Source: Faecalibacterium sp. I4-3-84 (GTDB taxonomy: Bacteria; Bacillota; Clostridia; Oscillospirales; Ruminococcaceae). From it: a stretch of DNA of 64,000 nt. The position numbers and the translations under genes were made by a program. Below the pieces are notes generated by a model. The model saw nothing but the letters and a program-made list of their open reading frames with translations. It was not told the origin of the DNA and did not search any database. The stretch is taken from contig NZ_CP094466.1 in the NCBI RefSeq assembly GCF_023347255.1, positions 682,001 to 746,000 on the forward strand. The letters are read 5' to 3'. This document shows positions 18,388-27,849 of this stretch, in pieces (position 1 is the stretch's first letter; every line of letters starts with the position of its first letter).

Positions 18388-20049
18388 ATGAAAACCGATA
18401 TCGAGATCGCACAGGAAGCCAAAATGAAACCCATCACCGAGATCGCCGCCCAGCTGGGCCTTTCCGATGAGCACGTGATCCCCTATGGCCGCTACAAGGC
18501 CAAGATCGATCACCGCCTGATCCACGATGCCAAAAAGCAGGGCAAACTGATCCTCGTCACCGCCATCAGCCCCACCCCGGCGGGCGAGGGCAAGACCACC
18601 ACCAGCGTGGGTCTGGCCGATGCCATGAACGCTCTGGGCAAAAAGACCATGCTCTGCCTGCGTGAGCCGTCCCTCGGCCCCGTGTTCGGTGTCAAGGGCG
18701 GCGCAGCCGGCGGCGGCTACGCACAGGTGGTGCCCATGGAGGATATCAACCTGCACTTCACCGGCGACCTGCACGCCATTGGCACAGCCAACAACCTGCT
18801 GGCTGCCATGATCGATAACAGCATCCAGCAGGGCAACCCGCTGAACATCGACCCCCGCCGCATCACATGGAAGCGCTGCATGGACATGAACGACCGCCAG
18901 CTGCGGTTCATCGTGGACGGTCTGGGCGGCAAGGTGAACGGCACCCCCCGCGAGGACGGCTTTGATATCACCGTTGCCAGCGAGGTGATGGCAATTTTCT
19001 GCCTTGCCACCAGCATTTCCGATCTGAAGGAGCGTCTTTCCAAGATCGTATGCGCCTACACCTACGACGGCAAGCCCGTCACTGCCGGTGAGATCGGTGC
19101 TGCCGGTGCCATGACCGCCCTGCTGAAGGACGCGCTGGACCCGAACCTTGTGCAGACGCTGGAAAACAACCCCGCCATCATCCACGGCGGTCCCTTTGCC
19201 AACATCGCCCACGGCTGCAACAGCGTGCTGGCTACCAAGCTGAGCCTTTCTCTGGCCGACTATACCATCACCGAAGCAGGCTTTGGTGCCGATCTGGGCG
19301 CAGAGAAGTTTTTGGATATCAAGTGCCGCTACGCCGGTATCGCACCCTCTGCCTGCGTGCTGGTGGCCACTGTGCGTTCCCTCAAGAGCCACGGCGGCGT
19401 GGCAAAGGCCGACCTGAGCCAGCCCAACCTCGAAGCCGTCAAGGCCGGTGCATCCAACCTCATCCGCCACATCGACAACCTGAAAAATGGCTTCGGCCTG
19501 CCGGTGGTGGTCGCCATCAATGCCTTCCCCACCGATACCGCCGAAGAGCAGGCCTACGTGGAGCAGGTGTGCGCCGAGCAGGGTGTTCCCTGCGTGCTGA
19601 GCGAGGTATTCGCCAAGGGCGGCGAGGGCGGCAAGGCGCTGGCCGAGAAGGTGCTGGAGGTGCTGGAGGATCGTCCCATCCAGTACACCTACCCGCTGGA
19701 AATGCCCCTGAAGGACAAGATCAACGCCATCGCCACCAAAATTTACCGGGCCGACGGTGTGAACTACAGCGCCGCCGCCAGCAAGACACTGGCCGAGCTG
19801 ACTGAGATGGGTTACGGGAACCTGCCCGTGTGCATCGCCAAGACCCAGTACAGCTTCAGCGACAATGCCAAGCTCACCGGTGCCCCCACCGGCTTTACCA
19901 TGGAGGTGCGCGAGGTGCGCCTTGCTGCCGGTGCAGGCTTTGTGGTGGTCATCTGCGGCAATATCATGACCATGCCGGGCCTGCCCAAGAAGCCCGCCGC
20001 TGTGGGCATCGATGTGGATGCCGACGGCAAGATCACCGGCCTGTTCTAA
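18388..20049 (+). CDS. fhs: Formate-tetrahydrofolate ligase
   Basis: A 553-residue enzyme, the normal length, that joins formate and THF with ATP to give 10-formyl-THF. The ATP loop [13 protein letters not shown] lies at about residues 61-73 and the [13 protein letters not shown] segment follows. The [16 protein letters not shown] and GFGDLPVCMAKT-like [17 protein letters not shown] regions are typical of the family. ATG 18388 has AAAGGAGG seven bases before it. The gene stands alone behind a ZTP riboswitch with a 180-base stretch between terminator and start that shows no other recognisable element. Confidence 0.97.
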   Translation: MKTDIEIAQEAKMKPITEIAAQLGLSDEHVIPYGRYKAKIDHRLIHDAKKQGKLILVTAISPTPAGEGKTTTSVGLADAMNALGKKTMLCLREPSLGPVFGVKGGAAGGGYAQVVPMEDINLHFTGDLHAIGTANNLLAAMIDNSIQQGNPLNIDPRRITWKRCMDMNDRQLRFIVDGLGGKVNGTPREDGFDITVASEVMAIFCLATSISDLKERLSKIVCAYTYDGKPVTAGEIGAAGAMTALLKDALDPNLVQTLENNPAIIHGGPFANIAHGCNSVLATKLSLSLADYTITEAGFGADLGAEKFLDIKCRYAGIAPSACVLVATVRSLKSHGGVAKADLSQPNLEAVKAGASNLIRHIDNLKNGFGLPVVVAINAFPTDTAEEQAYVEQVCAEQGVPCVLSEVFAKGGEGGKALAEKVLEVLEDRPIQYTYPLEMPLKDKINAIATKIYRADGVNYSAAASKTLAELTEMGYGNLPVCIAKTQYSFSDNAKLTGAPTGFTMEVREVRLAAGAGFVVVICGNIMTMPGLPKKPAAVGIDVDADGKITGLF

Positions 20050-20058
20050 GTTTCAAGT

Positions 20059-20101
20059 AAAAAATAAGAGGTTCGCTCAGTGAACGAACCTCTTATTTTT
20101 T
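20059..20101. terminator. Bidirectional terminator fhs / SGNH hydrolase
   Basis: AAAATAAGAGGTTCG pairs with CGAACCTCTTATTTT around CTCAGTGAA, with T-runs on both strands. It overlaps the stop of the minus-strand gene. Confidence 0.92.
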
Positions 20102-21002
20102 ATCCTTCTGTGTGGCTGCACAGATAATCCGTCCATGCGGCATACCCGGCGGGTCTCAGATGGTAGCCGTCCGGCTGGGCGTAGCTTTCGATCAGGTCGC
20201 CGTTTTCATCTGCCAGCACTTCCCACAGGTTGAGAAAATAGCAGTTCTTTTCCAGCGCAATGGCTGCCAGCTCATTGTTGATCTGGCACAGGCGGTCGCG
20301 GTTCAAGCCCTCATGGCCGGACTTCTGGCATACTTCCGGCCGCACCGGCGTGATGGACTGCACATAGATCTTTGCATTTGGCAGTGTCTGGCTCAGCATG
20401 TCCAGCATCAGCCGGTAATAGGTCAGGAAGCTGCTATAATCGGTATCGCGGCCCAGCACGTTGGTGCCCAACAGAACATAAATGGCTCTGGGCTGCTGGG
20501 CGGTCAACGCTTCCAGCGGCACCTCAGCCACGCCGTCGGCGCGCTTGCAGGTGGTGCCGTTGACGATCACGTTCGGCCCAACACCCTTGTACGCACAGAA
20601 CATGGCGTTCTGCATTCCTTCTTCGTACAGCTGCATGCCCTGCGTAAGGCTGTCGCCCACAAAGCTCACGTCATTGAACCATTCCTTGCCCACAGCCGTG
20701 CTGCTCTTTGGCAGCGCCGCCATACGGAAATCCAGCGCAGTGGCCGCGCTGTCTGCAAGCGTCTGCACCGTGAGCTGCCGCGCCACCGCGTAGGAGGCCG
20801 TGTTCCAAGTATTATCCTGTGTTACCTCCTGCAGGATGGTGTTCTGCCCCATGCCGGAGGGCCGCTGTTCCCGGTGCAGGCTCTTCCACAACATCCCGAT
20901 GGCTCCCACCAGCAAAAGCAGCAGCAGCAAAGCTGCCGCCATGAACCGCCTGCGCCAGCGTTTGCGCAACACGCGCCGCCGGTATTCCTGATAGTCTGCC
21001 AT
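20100..21002 (-). CDS. Membrane-anchored SGNH/GDSL-family hydrolase
   Basis: A 300-residue protein with a basic N terminus (RRRVLRKRWRRR) and one transmembrane segment (residues 21-40), placing the catalytic domain outside. SGNH blocks are visible: FVGDSLTQG (Ser), a Gly segment, LLGTNVLGRDT (Asn) and DGYHLRPAGYAAW (Asp/His). The family includes cell-envelope esterases and O-acetyl transfer enzymes, so removal of acyl groups from wall polymers is plausible, but the substrate cannot be read. GAGGGAG precedes ATG 21002 and a promoter lies upstream. It is a single-gene unit. Confidence 0.87.
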   Translation of the reverse strand: MADYQEYRRRVLRKRWRRRFMAAALLLLLLLVGAIGMLWKSLHREQRPSGMGQNTILQEVTQDNTWNTASYAVARQLTVQTLADSAATALDFRMAALPKSSTAVGKEWFNDVSFVGDSLTQGMQLYEEGMQNAMFCAYKGVGPNVIVNGTTCKRADGVAEVPLEALTAQQPRAIYVLLGTNVLGRDTDYSSFLTYYRLMLDMLSQTLPNAKIYVQSITPVRPEVCQKSGHEGLNRDRLCQINNELAAIALEKNCYFLNLWEVLADENGDLIESYAQPDGYHLRPAGYAAWTDYLCSHTEG

Positions 21003-21054
21003 GCTGTCTCCCTCACTTTTCTGCCCGGGCTATGCTGCGGGCTTTCTCGTTCTT

Positions 21055-21082
21055 AGTATACCATATCTGTGCATTCCGGCAA
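21055..21082 (-). promoter_or_regulatory. Promoter of the SGNH hydrolase
   Basis: Minus-strand TTGCCG, a 16-bp spacer and TATACT. Confidence 0.55.
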
Positions 21083-21178
21083 GACCCGTTTTCTGCCAGA
21101 GTGCCTAAAATTGCAGATTCTTTTGCACGCAGGCATGCCATTGTGTGCAAAAAGCCCGCCTTCTATCGGGTCAAAAGC

Positions 21179-21208
21179 TTGCATCCTGTACCATAGATGT
21201 GTTATACT
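21179..21208 (+). promoter_or_regulatory. Promoter of the 94-residue protein
   Basis: TTGCAT at 21179-21184 and TATACT at 21203-21208 (18-bp spacing), about 35 bases before the start codon. Confidence 0.65.
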
Positions 21209-21242
21209 GAACTGAACTACTATTGATAGGGAGGCTTTCACG

Positions 21243-21527
21243 ATGGCATTTACTCCAAAACTGACTTATAAAGGCAAGCCCCTCGTCCGCAAGGACAATG
21301 AGCTGTACTACGGCAATATGACCGACCCATATGTGCTCTATCTGCAGATCACGACCACCAAGCCTGTGGGCGACCAGCAGGTTGCAGACAAGGTCCACCT
21401 GATGCTGCTCTCTACCGACACCACCAAGGCTCCGCAGGAGCGCGTGATGCGTCAGACCACCAAGATCGGCCTGTACAACGCTTTGGACATCGGCAGCATC
21501 TGGCTGCAGAAGGCAAACGCACAGTAA
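21243..21527 (+). CDS. Small conserved-looking protein of unknown function
   Basis: A 94-residue soluble protein with no Cys, no signal peptide and a basic-acidic mix (TPKLTYKGKPLVRKDNELYYG at the start is slightly over-long for a motif, so only its GKPLVRKDNELYYG core is noted). It has regular hydrophobic spacing in PYVLYLQITTT and VHLMLLSTD, suggesting a small alpha/beta fold. AGGGAGG before ATG 21243, its own promoter and its own terminator make it a genuine gene. I do not recognise the family. It lies between the SGNH hydrolase and the zinc-ribbon gene, neither of which gives a functional hint. Confidence 0.8.
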   Translation: MAFTPKLTYKGKPLVRKDNELYYGNMTDPYVLYLQITTTKPVGDQQVADKVHLMLLSTDTTKAPQERVMRQTTKIGLYNALDIGSIWLQKANAQ

Positions 21528-21529
21528 AC

Positions 21530-21567
21530 AAAAAAGACCGCCGCACCGGAGTGCAGCGGTCTTTTTT
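21530..21567. terminator. Bidirectional terminator
   Basis: AAAAAAGACCGC pairs with GCGGTCTTTTTT around an 15-base loop; serves the 94-residue gene (+) and the zinc-ribbon gene (-). Confidence 0.9.
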
Positions 21568-21569
21568 GC

Positions 21570-22160
21570 TTATTCTTCGGTCACTTCAAAGTCGAGGGGC
21601 TTGCCGCAGTTCGGGCACTTGGGTGCGCCGTCCAGCAGTTCGTCTTCCTCAAACACGGCGGTGGTGCCACAGTCCGGGCAGGTCACTTCGTACTGCACGG
21701 GGCCATCCTCGGCATCCTCTTCGCCGTCCCCTTCCAGAGCGACCTCAAAGGTCACGCCGCAGTGCGCGCAGTTGGCTTCGCCTGCATCCAGATCATCCTC
21801 GCTGACGTAAACGGTCTCGCCGCAGTTGGGACAGGCCACTTCATAGAACGGCTCGCTGGCGATGTCATCATCCTTGGCATCGTCGTCGCCATCGGTGTCC
21901 TCATCCTCAGCGTCCTCGCTTTCGCCGTCTTCGTCCTCCTCCTCGTACAGATCTGCTTCCAGATCTTCCAGCTCATCGCTCAGGTCGTTGATCTGGTCGT
22001 AGGCGCGGGAAAGATCTTCGTCCACGCTCTCGATGACCTCAGCCATTTCACCCAGCAGTGCGCTCATGGCTTTGATGATCTTGCCCTCTTTGGTGGTATC
22101 ATCAATGCCCAGACCATCGACCAGACCCTGCAGATAAGCTGCCTTTTTGTTCAGTTCCAT
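21570..22160 (-). CDS. CD1247-domain protein with two zinc ribbons
   Basis: A 196-residue protein in three parts. The N-terminal helical domain (residues 1-70, AAYLQGLVDGLGIDDTTKEG) matches the CD1247 N-terminal domain of clostridia. A very acidic linker follows (about residues 70-105, mostly Asp and Glu). Two zinc-ribbon units come last, CPNCGE...CAHCGV and CPDCGT...CPNCGK, each with two CxxC pairs. The family role is unknown; the acidic region and ribbons suggest contact with nucleic acid or with RNA polymerase, which is only a guess. AAGGAGG precedes ATG 22160. It follows efp, with the efp terminator between them. Confidence 0.87.
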   Translation of the reverse strand: MELNKKAAYLQGLVDGLGIDDTTKEGKIIKAMSALLGEMAEVIESVDEDLSRAYDQINDLSDELEDLEADLYEEEDEDGESEDAEDEDTDGDDDAKDDDIASEPFYEVACPNCGETVYVSEDDLDAGEANCAHCGVTFEVALEGDGEEDAEDGPVQYEVTCPDCGTTAVFEEDELLDGAPKCPNCGKPLDFEVTEE

Positions 22161-22195
22161 ACGAATGCCCTCCTTAAAATGAGAAAAATCGGAGT

Positions 22196-22234
22196 TTTAA
22201 AAAACCGGGCAAACGGTTGCCCGCAGCCCGGTTT
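22196..22234 (-). terminator. Intrinsic terminator after efp
   Basis: On the minus strand, AAACCGGGC pairs with GCCCGGTTT and runs into six T residues, between efp and the zinc-ribbon gene. Confidence 0.85.
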
Positions 22235-22247
22235 GGCGTTAAAGGGA

Positions 22248-22805
22248 TCAGACGCGCTCCATATACTCGCCGGTGCGGGTATCGATGCGGATGTGGTCGC
22301 CCTCGTTGATGAACAGAGGCACACGAATCTCAGCACCGGTCTCGACGGTAGCGGGCTTCAGGGTGTTGGTGGCAGTATTGCCCTTGACACCCGGCTCGGT
22401 CTGGGTAACTTCCAGCTCGATGAAGTTGGGGATCTCGACGCTGAACACCTTGCCCTTGTAGCTCAGCAGCTTGCACAGCTCGTTCTCCTTGCAGAACTTG
22501 AAGTTATCGGGCACATCGGCTGCGTTGACGGGGATGTCATCGTAGGTCTCGTTGTCCATGAAGTGGTACAGATCGCCATCCTCGTAGCTATAGGTCACGT
22601 CCTTGCGCTCGATGAAAGCCTGCGGGAACTTTGCGGTCGGGTTGTAGCTGGTCTCAACCACAGAGCCGGTAATCACGTTCTTGGTCTTGGTACGGACAAA
22701 GGCAGCGCCCTTGCCGGGCTTCACGTGCTGGAACTCAACGACCTGAAGAACCTGGCCGTCCTGCTCAAAGGTCACGCCATTGCGAAACTCGCCTGCAGAA
22801 ATCAT
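22248..22805 (-). CDS. efp: Translation elongation factor P
   Basis: A 185-residue, three-domain EF-P that helps the ribosome through polyproline stretches. K32 sits at the tip of the loop KPGKGAAF, the usual modification site; neither epmA nor a deoxyhypusine-type enzyme is in the window. The C-terminal OB domain ends with [14 protein letters not shown], the normal family end. AGGAATTCCT overlaps the ribosome site before ATG 22805. A near-consensus promoter lies 52 bases upstream. Efp and the CD1247-like gene downstream are commonly neighbours in this group, as I recall. Confidence 0.96.
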   Translation of the reverse strand: MISAGEFRNGVTFEQDGQVLQVVEFQHVKPGKGAAFVRTKTKNVITGSVVETSYNPTAKFPQAFIERKDVTYSYEDGDLYHFMDNETYDDIPVNAADVPDNFKFCKENELCKLLSYKGKVFSVEIPNFIELEVTQTEPGVKGNTATNTLKPATVETGAEIRVPLFINEGDHIRIDTRTGEYMERV

Positions 22806-22856
22806 AGGAATTCCTCCATTAGTTTAATCTCAAATGCTTAACGCATATCTCTATTT

Positions 22857-22885
22857 ATTTTACCCAATCCGTTTGCATTTGGCAA
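22857..22885 (-). promoter_or_regulatory. Promoter of efp
   Basis: Minus-strand TTGCCA, a 17-bp spacer and TAAAAT. Confidence 0.65.
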
Positions 22886-22924
22886 GGGGTTTCGGCAAAA
22901 AAGACGATAAAAACACAAAATTTT

Positions 22925-23791
22925 TTACGTTTTGCACGCTGCATGGTACATCTGCTGCATAGCCCCGGCATCCTCAGCCTGCGTGCCTGCGCTCTCGCAG
23001 ATGATGACCGGCTGCAGCTTCCGCTCAGCCAGCAGTTCCATCAGCGGCTGCGGCTCCGGGCCGAACTGGGTCTCGGCAAAGGTCCAGTGGCGCTTTTCGC
23101 CGCCCGCCGAATACTCGATGCGGGAAAAATGCACATGGAACCGTTCTGCCCGTTGGTCCCCCAGCTTTTCTGCCATGCGGTCAAGGATGGCAGCGTAGTC
23201 CTCTTTCGAGCGGATGCCGCCCAGAGTGCGGGCATTCAGGTGGCCGAAGTCGATACAGGGCGTAATGCGCTTATCCACGCTGCACAGCGCCAGCACCTCG
23301 TCCAGTGTGCCCAGCTGGCCGATCTTGCCCATGGTTTCCGGGCAGAGAGTCATATCGGCAAAGCCTGCTTCGTCCAGCGCTTCCACGGCACGGCGCATGG
23401 TATCCAGCGCTTTTTCAAGGGCCGCTTCCCGGCTCTGCTTGCCGCAGCTGCCGGAGTGGAAGATGATGCGTCTGCCGCCCAGCGCTTTGCACACCGCCGC
23501 ACTTTGCAGCAGATACTGGATGCTGTTGAGCCGCTTTTCCTCTTCCAAACTGGACATGCTGATATAATACGGTGCATGCACGCTGAACAGGATATCCTTT
23601 GGCCCGGCCAGTGCGGCCATTTTTGCAGCCTTGTCCAGCCCCAGACGCACGCCGCGCCCGCACTGGTACTCAAAGGCGTTCAGTCCCATCTTTGCGGTGT
23701 ACTCCGGCACATCCAAGCTGCTTTTGTAGCCTTGGGCGGCAAAGCTGTCGCTGGTGCCTGCGGTGCCGAACCGGATCTTCCAATCGCTCAC
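22925..23791 (-). CDS. TIM-barrel protein of the endonuclease IV (AP endonuclease 2) family
   Basis: A 288-residue protein that resembles deoxyribonuclease IV (Nfo), which cuts DNA 5' to abasic sites with a trinuclear zinc centre. Likely metal ligands are His in FSVHAPYY, His in IIFHSG, Glu in LCPETMGK, Asp and His in CIDFGHLNAR, His in FHVHFS and Glu in ICESAG. All are at the expected spacing for the fold. Some TIM-barrel isomerases share the fold, so the activity is probable, not certain. Its start overlaps the end of yqeG by four bases (ATGA), so the two are coupled. Confidence 0.85.
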   Translation of the reverse strand: MSDWKIRFGTAGTSDSFAAQGYKSSLDVPEYTAKMGLNAFEYQCGRGVRLGLDKAAKMAALAGPKDILFSVHAPYYISMSSLEEEKRLNSIQYLLQSAAVCKALGGRRIIFHSGSCGKQSREAALEKALDTMRRAVEALDEAGFADMTLCPETMGKIGQLGTLDEVLALCSVDKRITPCIDFGHLNARTLGGIRSKEDYAAILDRMAEKLGDQRAERFHVHFSRIEYSAGGEKRHWTFAETQFGPEPQPLMELLAERKLQPVIICESAGTQAEDAGAMQQMYHAACKT

Positions 23792-24291
23792 AGGGTCTTG
23801 CCTCCCCGGTCATAGTATTTCTGCCAGTGTTTTTTCTCCCACTTACGCTTGAGGATGACCTGCGCACCGAGGTCCGGGCCGCGGGGCACCACCATCAAGC
23901 CCGGAATGCCGTACAGCGCTGCCGCCATGCGGTCGGCATAGAGCTGGTCGCCCACCATCGCCATCTGACGGCGCTTCACGCCCATGCGGTGCTGCGCTGC
24001 CATCAGAGCAAAGGGCAGCGGCTTTGCGGAGCGGTACAGGTACGCAAGGCCCAGCTTCTGGGCAAAGGGCCGCACCCGCTTTTCCGCACCGTTGGACACG
24101 ATGGTGAGCTTGACGCCCGCCTTGCGCATAGTGTCCAGCCACACGGCCACTTCTTCCGGCAGCTCCTGACTGCGGTCAGCGGTGAGGGTGTTATCGATAT
24201 CCAGCACCAGCGCAGTGATGCCTTTTTCCGCCAGCCATTCCGGCGTGATGTGGGTGACATCCTTGAAAACGTATTCGGGGGTGATGAGCAT
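23788..24291 (-). CDS. YqeG family HAD-IIIA phosphatase
   Basis: A 167-residue HAD phosphatase. Motif I is LVLDIDNTLTADRSQELPEE, motif II is TIVSNGAEKR, the Lys is in RSAKPLPFALM, and motif IV is AMVGDQLYADRMAA. This matches YqeG, whose gene in Bacillus opens the yqeG-yqeH-yhbY-nadD-yqeK-rsfS cluster; here yqeG is separated from the rest of that cluster by rpsU and leuS. The related mitochondrial enzymes dephosphorylate phosphatidylglycerophosphate, so a lipid role is possible. GGGAGA precedes ATG 24291. Confidence 0.9.
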   Translation of the reverse strand: MLITPEYVFKDVTHITPEWLAEKGITALVLDIDNTLTADRSQELPEEVAVWLDTMRKAGVKLTIVSNGAEKRVRPFAQKLGLAYLYRSAKPLPFALMAAQHRMGVKRRQMAMVGDQLYADRMAAALYGIPGLMVVPRGPDLGAQVILKRKWEKKHWQKYYDRGGKTL

Positions 24292-24310
24292 AGTATTTCT
24301 CCCTGCAATG

Positions 24311-24341
24311 AAAATAGGGGAGCCTGCAATACAGGCTCCCC
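24311..24341 (-). terminator. Intrinsic terminator of rpsU
   Basis: GGGGAGCCTG pairs with CAGGCTCCCC around TATTG (minus strand), followed by TATTTT. Confidence 0.85.
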
Positions 24342-24399
24342 TACATCGGCGTTAGCAACGCGTATGAAATCTAAAGCAACAGCGACTTCAAGTGATCAA

Positions 24400-24576
24400 T
24401 TACTTGAACTTGCGCTTGCGGGCTGCTTCGGACTTCTTCTTGCGCTTGACAGACGGCTTCTCGTAAGCCTCGCGCTTACGGACCTCTGCGAGCACACCGC
24501 TGCGAGCGGTGCTGCGCTTGAAGCGACGCAGTGCGCTTTCCAGCGACTCGCCCTCTTTAACACGAATTTCCGACAT
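24400..24576 (-). CDS. rpsU: 30S ribosomal protein S21
   Basis: A 58-residue basic protein that begins [20 protein letters not shown] and ends in a lysine/arginine-rich tail, the S21 pattern. S21 binds the 3' domain of 16S rRNA next to the anti-Shine-Dalgarno. AGGGAGGG lies about seven bases before ATG 24576. It has its own near-consensus promoter (24640-24668) and its own terminator, so it is expressed alone and probably strongly. Confidence 0.97.
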   Translation of the reverse strand: MSEIRVKEGESLESALRRFKRSTARSGVLAEVRKREAYEKPSVKRKKKSEAARKRKFK

Positions 24577-24639
24577 CTTATTCCCTCCCTTGGACCGTGA
24601 GGCAGGAATTTCGTTGTTACATGGTAACTAACAGTAGAC

Positions 24640-24668
24640 AGTATAGCGCATTTTCTCCGGTTCGTCAA
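24640..24668 (-). promoter_or_regulatory. Promoter of rpsU
   Basis: Minus-strand TTGACG, a 17-bp spacer and TATACT. Confidence 0.8.
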
Positions 24669-24797
24669 CCTTTTTTTGAAAGTTTTTTGCGCAAAATCTT
24701 TGAAAAGATTTTGAATAAACGTTCCCGGGTGTTTTATGCGCCAGTCCGCCTCTGCGGGTAGTTGTATATCCAGCCTTTCGGCAGGGTATCGGTTGGT

Positions 24798-27347
24798 TTA
24801 GCCCTTGACAGCCAGATTGACCAGACGGCCCTTGACGTAGATCTCCTTGACCAGCTGCTTGCCTTCCAGAGCGGCAGCAACAGCGGGGTCAGCCTTGGCG
24901 GCGGCGATAGCGGCAGCAGCGTCAATGTCGGCAGCCACCTTCAGGCGGGCCTTCACCTTGCCGTTCACCTGCACAGCGATCTCCACTGTGCTTTCCACGC
25001 ACTTGGCCTCTTCGTACTTGGGCCAGGGGTAGTAAGCCAGCTGCTCATCGTGGCTGTGGCCCAGCTTCTCCCACAGCTCTTCGGTCATGTGGGGAGCAAA
25101 CGGGTTCAGCAGCTGAACAACGGTCTCCAGCTCGGCCTTGGTCGCGCCGCCGTTGTCGTACAGGGCATTCACCAGCGTCATGAGCTGGGCAATGGCGGTG
25201 TTCATCTTCAGGGTCTCGATGTCAGCGCCCACCTTCTTGATGGTCTGGTGCATCAGGGTCTCGACCTGCGGACGATAGCCCTCGCCCTCCACCAGCTTGT
25301 CGGACAGTGCCCACACGCGGTCCAGGAAGCGGTTGCAGCCTGCAATGGCAGAGGTCTGCCACGGTGCAGCCTGCTCAAAGTCGCCCATGAACATCTCGTA
25401 CAGACGCATGGTGTCAGCACCGTACTGGTCCACCACCTCGTCCGGGTTGATGACGTTGCCCAGAGACTTGGACATCTTCACGATGGGGTGGCGTGCCATT
25501 TCGCCGTACTTTTCTTCCAGAGCCTTTTCAGCGGCCTTCTGGCTGCCGTACTCCTTCAGCAGCTTATCCTGCTCCTCAGCGGGCAGGTTGACAAAGCTGT
25601 GGGGGTTCAGGCCCAGGATCATGCCGTGAGCGGTGCGCTTCTGGTAGGGTTCCGGAGAAGGCACAGCGCCGATATCATACAGGAACTTATGCCAGAAACG
25701 GCTGTACAGCAGATGCAGGGTGGTGTGCTCCATGCCGCCGTTGTACCAGTCCACCGGAGACCAGTATTCCAGAGCTTCCTTGGACGCAATGGCATCCTTG
25801 CAGTGGGGGTCCATGTAGCGCAGGAAGTACCAGGAAGAACCGGCCCACTGGGGCATGGTGTCAGTCTCGCGGGTAGCGGGGCCGCCGCAGCAGGGGCAGG
25901 TAGTCTTGACCCAGTCCTTGTGGCGGGCCAGCGGAGATTCTCCGTCCGGACCCGGCTCAAAATCGGTGATGTCCGGCAGGGTCAGGGGCAGGCTGCTCTC
26001 GGGCAGGGGCTGCCAGCCGCACTTTTCACACTTGACCATGGGGATGGGCTCGCCCCAGTAACGCTGACGGCTGAACACCCAGTCGCGCAGCTTGTAGTTG
26101 ACCTTATCGCAGCCCTTGCCGTTTGCCTCCAGCCAGTCGATCATCTTTTTCTTTGCATCGGTGACGGACAGGCCGTTCAGGAAGCCGGAGTTGACCAGCG
26201 TGCCAGTGGCCACATCGGTAAAAGCGGCTTCGTCCAGATTAGAGGGGGTATTGCCCTTGACCACCTCGATGATGGGCAGGCCGAACTTCTTGGCAAACTC
26301 CCAGTCACGGGTATCGTGAGCGGGCACAGCCATGATGGCACCGGTGCCATAGGTGGACAGAACGTAATCCGAAATAAAGATGGGGATCTCGGTATCATTG
26401 ACCGGGTTGATGCCCATGACGCCTTCCAGCTTGACACCGGTCTTTTCCTTGTTCAGCTCGCTGCGCTCAAAGTCGCTTTTGCGGGCTGCCTCGGCCTGAT
26501 AGGCCTTGACGGCATCGGCATTCTTGAGGATGCCCTTGTCCAGCCATTCCTTGACCATAGCGTGCTCCGGAGAAACGACCATGTAGGTGGCACCAAACAG
26601 GGTGTCACAGCGTGTGGTGTACACGGTCAGGGTATCGCCTGCGGTGGTGCCGAAGTTGACCTCTGCGCCGTGGCTGCGGCCGATCCAGTTCTTCTGCTGG
26701 GTGGCAACGCGCTCAATGTAATCCAGACCGTCCAGACCATCGATCAGCTTATCGGCATAAGCGGTGATCTTGAGCATCCACTGGCTCTTGACGCGGTGAA
26801 CGACCTCGCTGCCGCAGCGCTCGCACACGCCGTTGACAACTTCCTCGTTGGCCAGCACACACTTACAGCCGGTGCACCAGTTGACGTTCATTTCCTTCTT
26901 GTAAGCCAGACCATGCTTATACAGCTGCAGGAAGATCCACTGGGTCCACTTATAATATTCCGGATCGGTGGTGTTGATCTCGCGGTCCCAGTCAAAGGAG
27001 AAGCCCAGAGCCTTCAGCTGGCTGCGGAAGTGATCCACATTGTTCTTGGTGACAATGGCCGGGTGGATGTGGTTCTTCATGGCAAAGTTCTCAGTGGGCA
27101 GGCCAAAAGCGTCCCAGCCCATGGGATACAGCACATTGTAGCCGTTCTGACGGCGCTTGCGGCTGACCACGTCCAGCGCGGTGTAGCTGCGGGGATGGCC
27201 TACATGCAGGCCGGCACCCGACGGATACGGGAACTCGACCAGTGCATAGAACTTGGGTTTTTTGTGGTCGATCTCAACATGGAAGGTCTTTTCGTCCTCC
27301 CACACCTTCTGCCACTTGGCTTCAACAGCCTTGTAATCGTACTTCAT
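24798..27347 (-). CDS. leuS: Leucyl-tRNA synthetase
   Basis: An 849-residue class I synthetase. The HIGH-type motif is [15 protein letters not shown] at residues 40-54 and the KMSKS motif is at about 624-628 ([15 protein letters not shown]). A zinc-ribbon insert (CTGCKC...CERCGSE) and the editing domain (about residues 220-420) are present. The C-terminal domain ends [16 protein letters not shown]. It is the last gene of the rsfS end of the long minus-strand run. No T-box leader fits in the 96 bases upstream, so regulation is through the operon or a weak local promoter. Confidence 0.97.
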   Translation of the reverse strand: MKYDYKAVEAKWQKVWEDEKTFHVEIDHKKPKFYALVEFPYPSGAGLHVGHPRSYTALDVVSRKRRQNGYNVLYPMGWDAFGLPTENFAMKNHIHPAIVTKNNVDHFRSQLKALGFSFDWDREINTTDPEYYKWTQWIFLQLYKHGLAYKKEMNVNWCTGCKCVLANEEVVNGVCERCGSEVVHRVKSQWMLKITAYADKLIDGLDGLDYIERVATQQKNWIGRSHGAEVNFGTTAGDTLTVYTTRCDTLFGATYMVVSPEHAMVKEWLDKGILKNADAVKAYQAEAARKSDFERSELNKEKTGVKLEGVMGINPVNDTEIPIFISDYVLSTYGTGAIMAVPAHDTRDWEFAKKFGLPIIEVVKGNTPSNLDEAAFTDVATGTLVNSGFLNGLSVTDAKKKMIDWLEANGKGCDKVNYKLRDWVFSRQRYWGEPIPMVKCEKCGWQPLPESSLPLTLPDITDFEPGPDGESPLARHKDWVKTTCPCCGGPATRETDTMPQWAGSSWYFLRYMDPHCKDAIASKEALEYWSPVDWYNGGMEHTTLHLLYSRFWHKFLYDIGAVPSPEPYQKRTAHGMILGLNPHSFVNLPAEEQDKLLKEYGSQKAAEKALEEKYGEMARHPIVKMSKSLGNVINPDEVVDQYGADTMRLYEMFMGDFEQAAPWQTSAIAGCNRFLDRVWALSDKLVEGEGYRPQVETLMHQTIKKVGADIETLKMNTAIAQLMTLVNALYDNGGATKAELETVVQLLNPFAPHMTEELWEKLGHSHDEQLAYYPWPKYEEAKCVESTVEIAVQVNGKVKARLKVAADIDAAAAIAAAKADPAVAAALEGKQLVKEIYVKGRLVNLAVKG

Positions 27348-27443
27348 GTTTGTAATCAGCTCCAGACTTTACTTTTGCATATACCGTAATTGGAATGATT
27401 TATGCTACAGGCTGCCTGCCGCAAAAGGCAGGGCCGTTCTGCC

Positions 27444-27827
27444 TTATTCGACAGTGCTATCCGGGGTAAGGTACTCGGAAATATCAATGGGTTCGCCGTC
27501 GGCCCACAGGTGCTCCAGATCGTAGTAGGTGCGGGTGTTGGGCACGAATACGTGCACGATGACGTTGGAATAATCCAGCAGCACCCAGTTCTTGGAGTCG
27601 TAACCCTCCGTGCTGTAGGGCTCCAGACCCTTCTGGGAAAGCTCGTACTCCACCTCGTCGGCCAGAGATGCCACCTGCGTGGTGGAAGTGCCGGAGGCAA
27701 TGACAAAGTAATCGGTGAGCACGGTCAGGCTTTCCACCTTGAGCACGCGCACATCGTGGGCCTTTTTCTTATCCAGGATCTTTGCGATCTCAATGGCAAG
27801 CGCCTTGCTGTCGTTGAAGTTCTCCAT
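27444..27827 (-). CDS. rsfS: Ribosomal silencing factor RsfS
   Basis: A 127-residue Iojap-family protein that binds ribosomal protein L14 on the 50S subunit and blocks subunit joining in starvation. Recognisable parts are the N-terminal IAKILDKKKAHDVRVLKV, the core TDYFVIASGTSTTQV, and WVLLDYSNVIVHVF near the end. ATG 27827 has AAAGGA upstream; a longer frame would overlap the LCP gene end by 50 bases without conservation. It sits between the LCP ligase and leuS, in the usual yqeK-rsfS-leuS order with the LCP gene inserted. Confidence 0.95.
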   Translation of the reverse strand: MENFNDSKALAIEIAKILDKKKAHDVRVLKVESLTVLTDYFVIASGTSTTQVASLADEVEYELSQKGLEPYSTEGYDSKNWVLLDYSNVIVHVFVPNTRTYYDLEHLWADGEPIDISEYLTPDSTVE

Positions 27828-27849
27828 ATGTTTTTCCTTTCTGTCAGTT

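Noticed and set aside
24762-27389. Long open frame antisense to leuS (about 875 codons)
   Set aside because: Same reason: the complete leuS lies on the other strand and the frame has the typical shadow composition.
27348-27443. T-box leader for leuS
   Set aside because: The gap to rsfS is only 96 bases and lacks the conserved T-box sequence.
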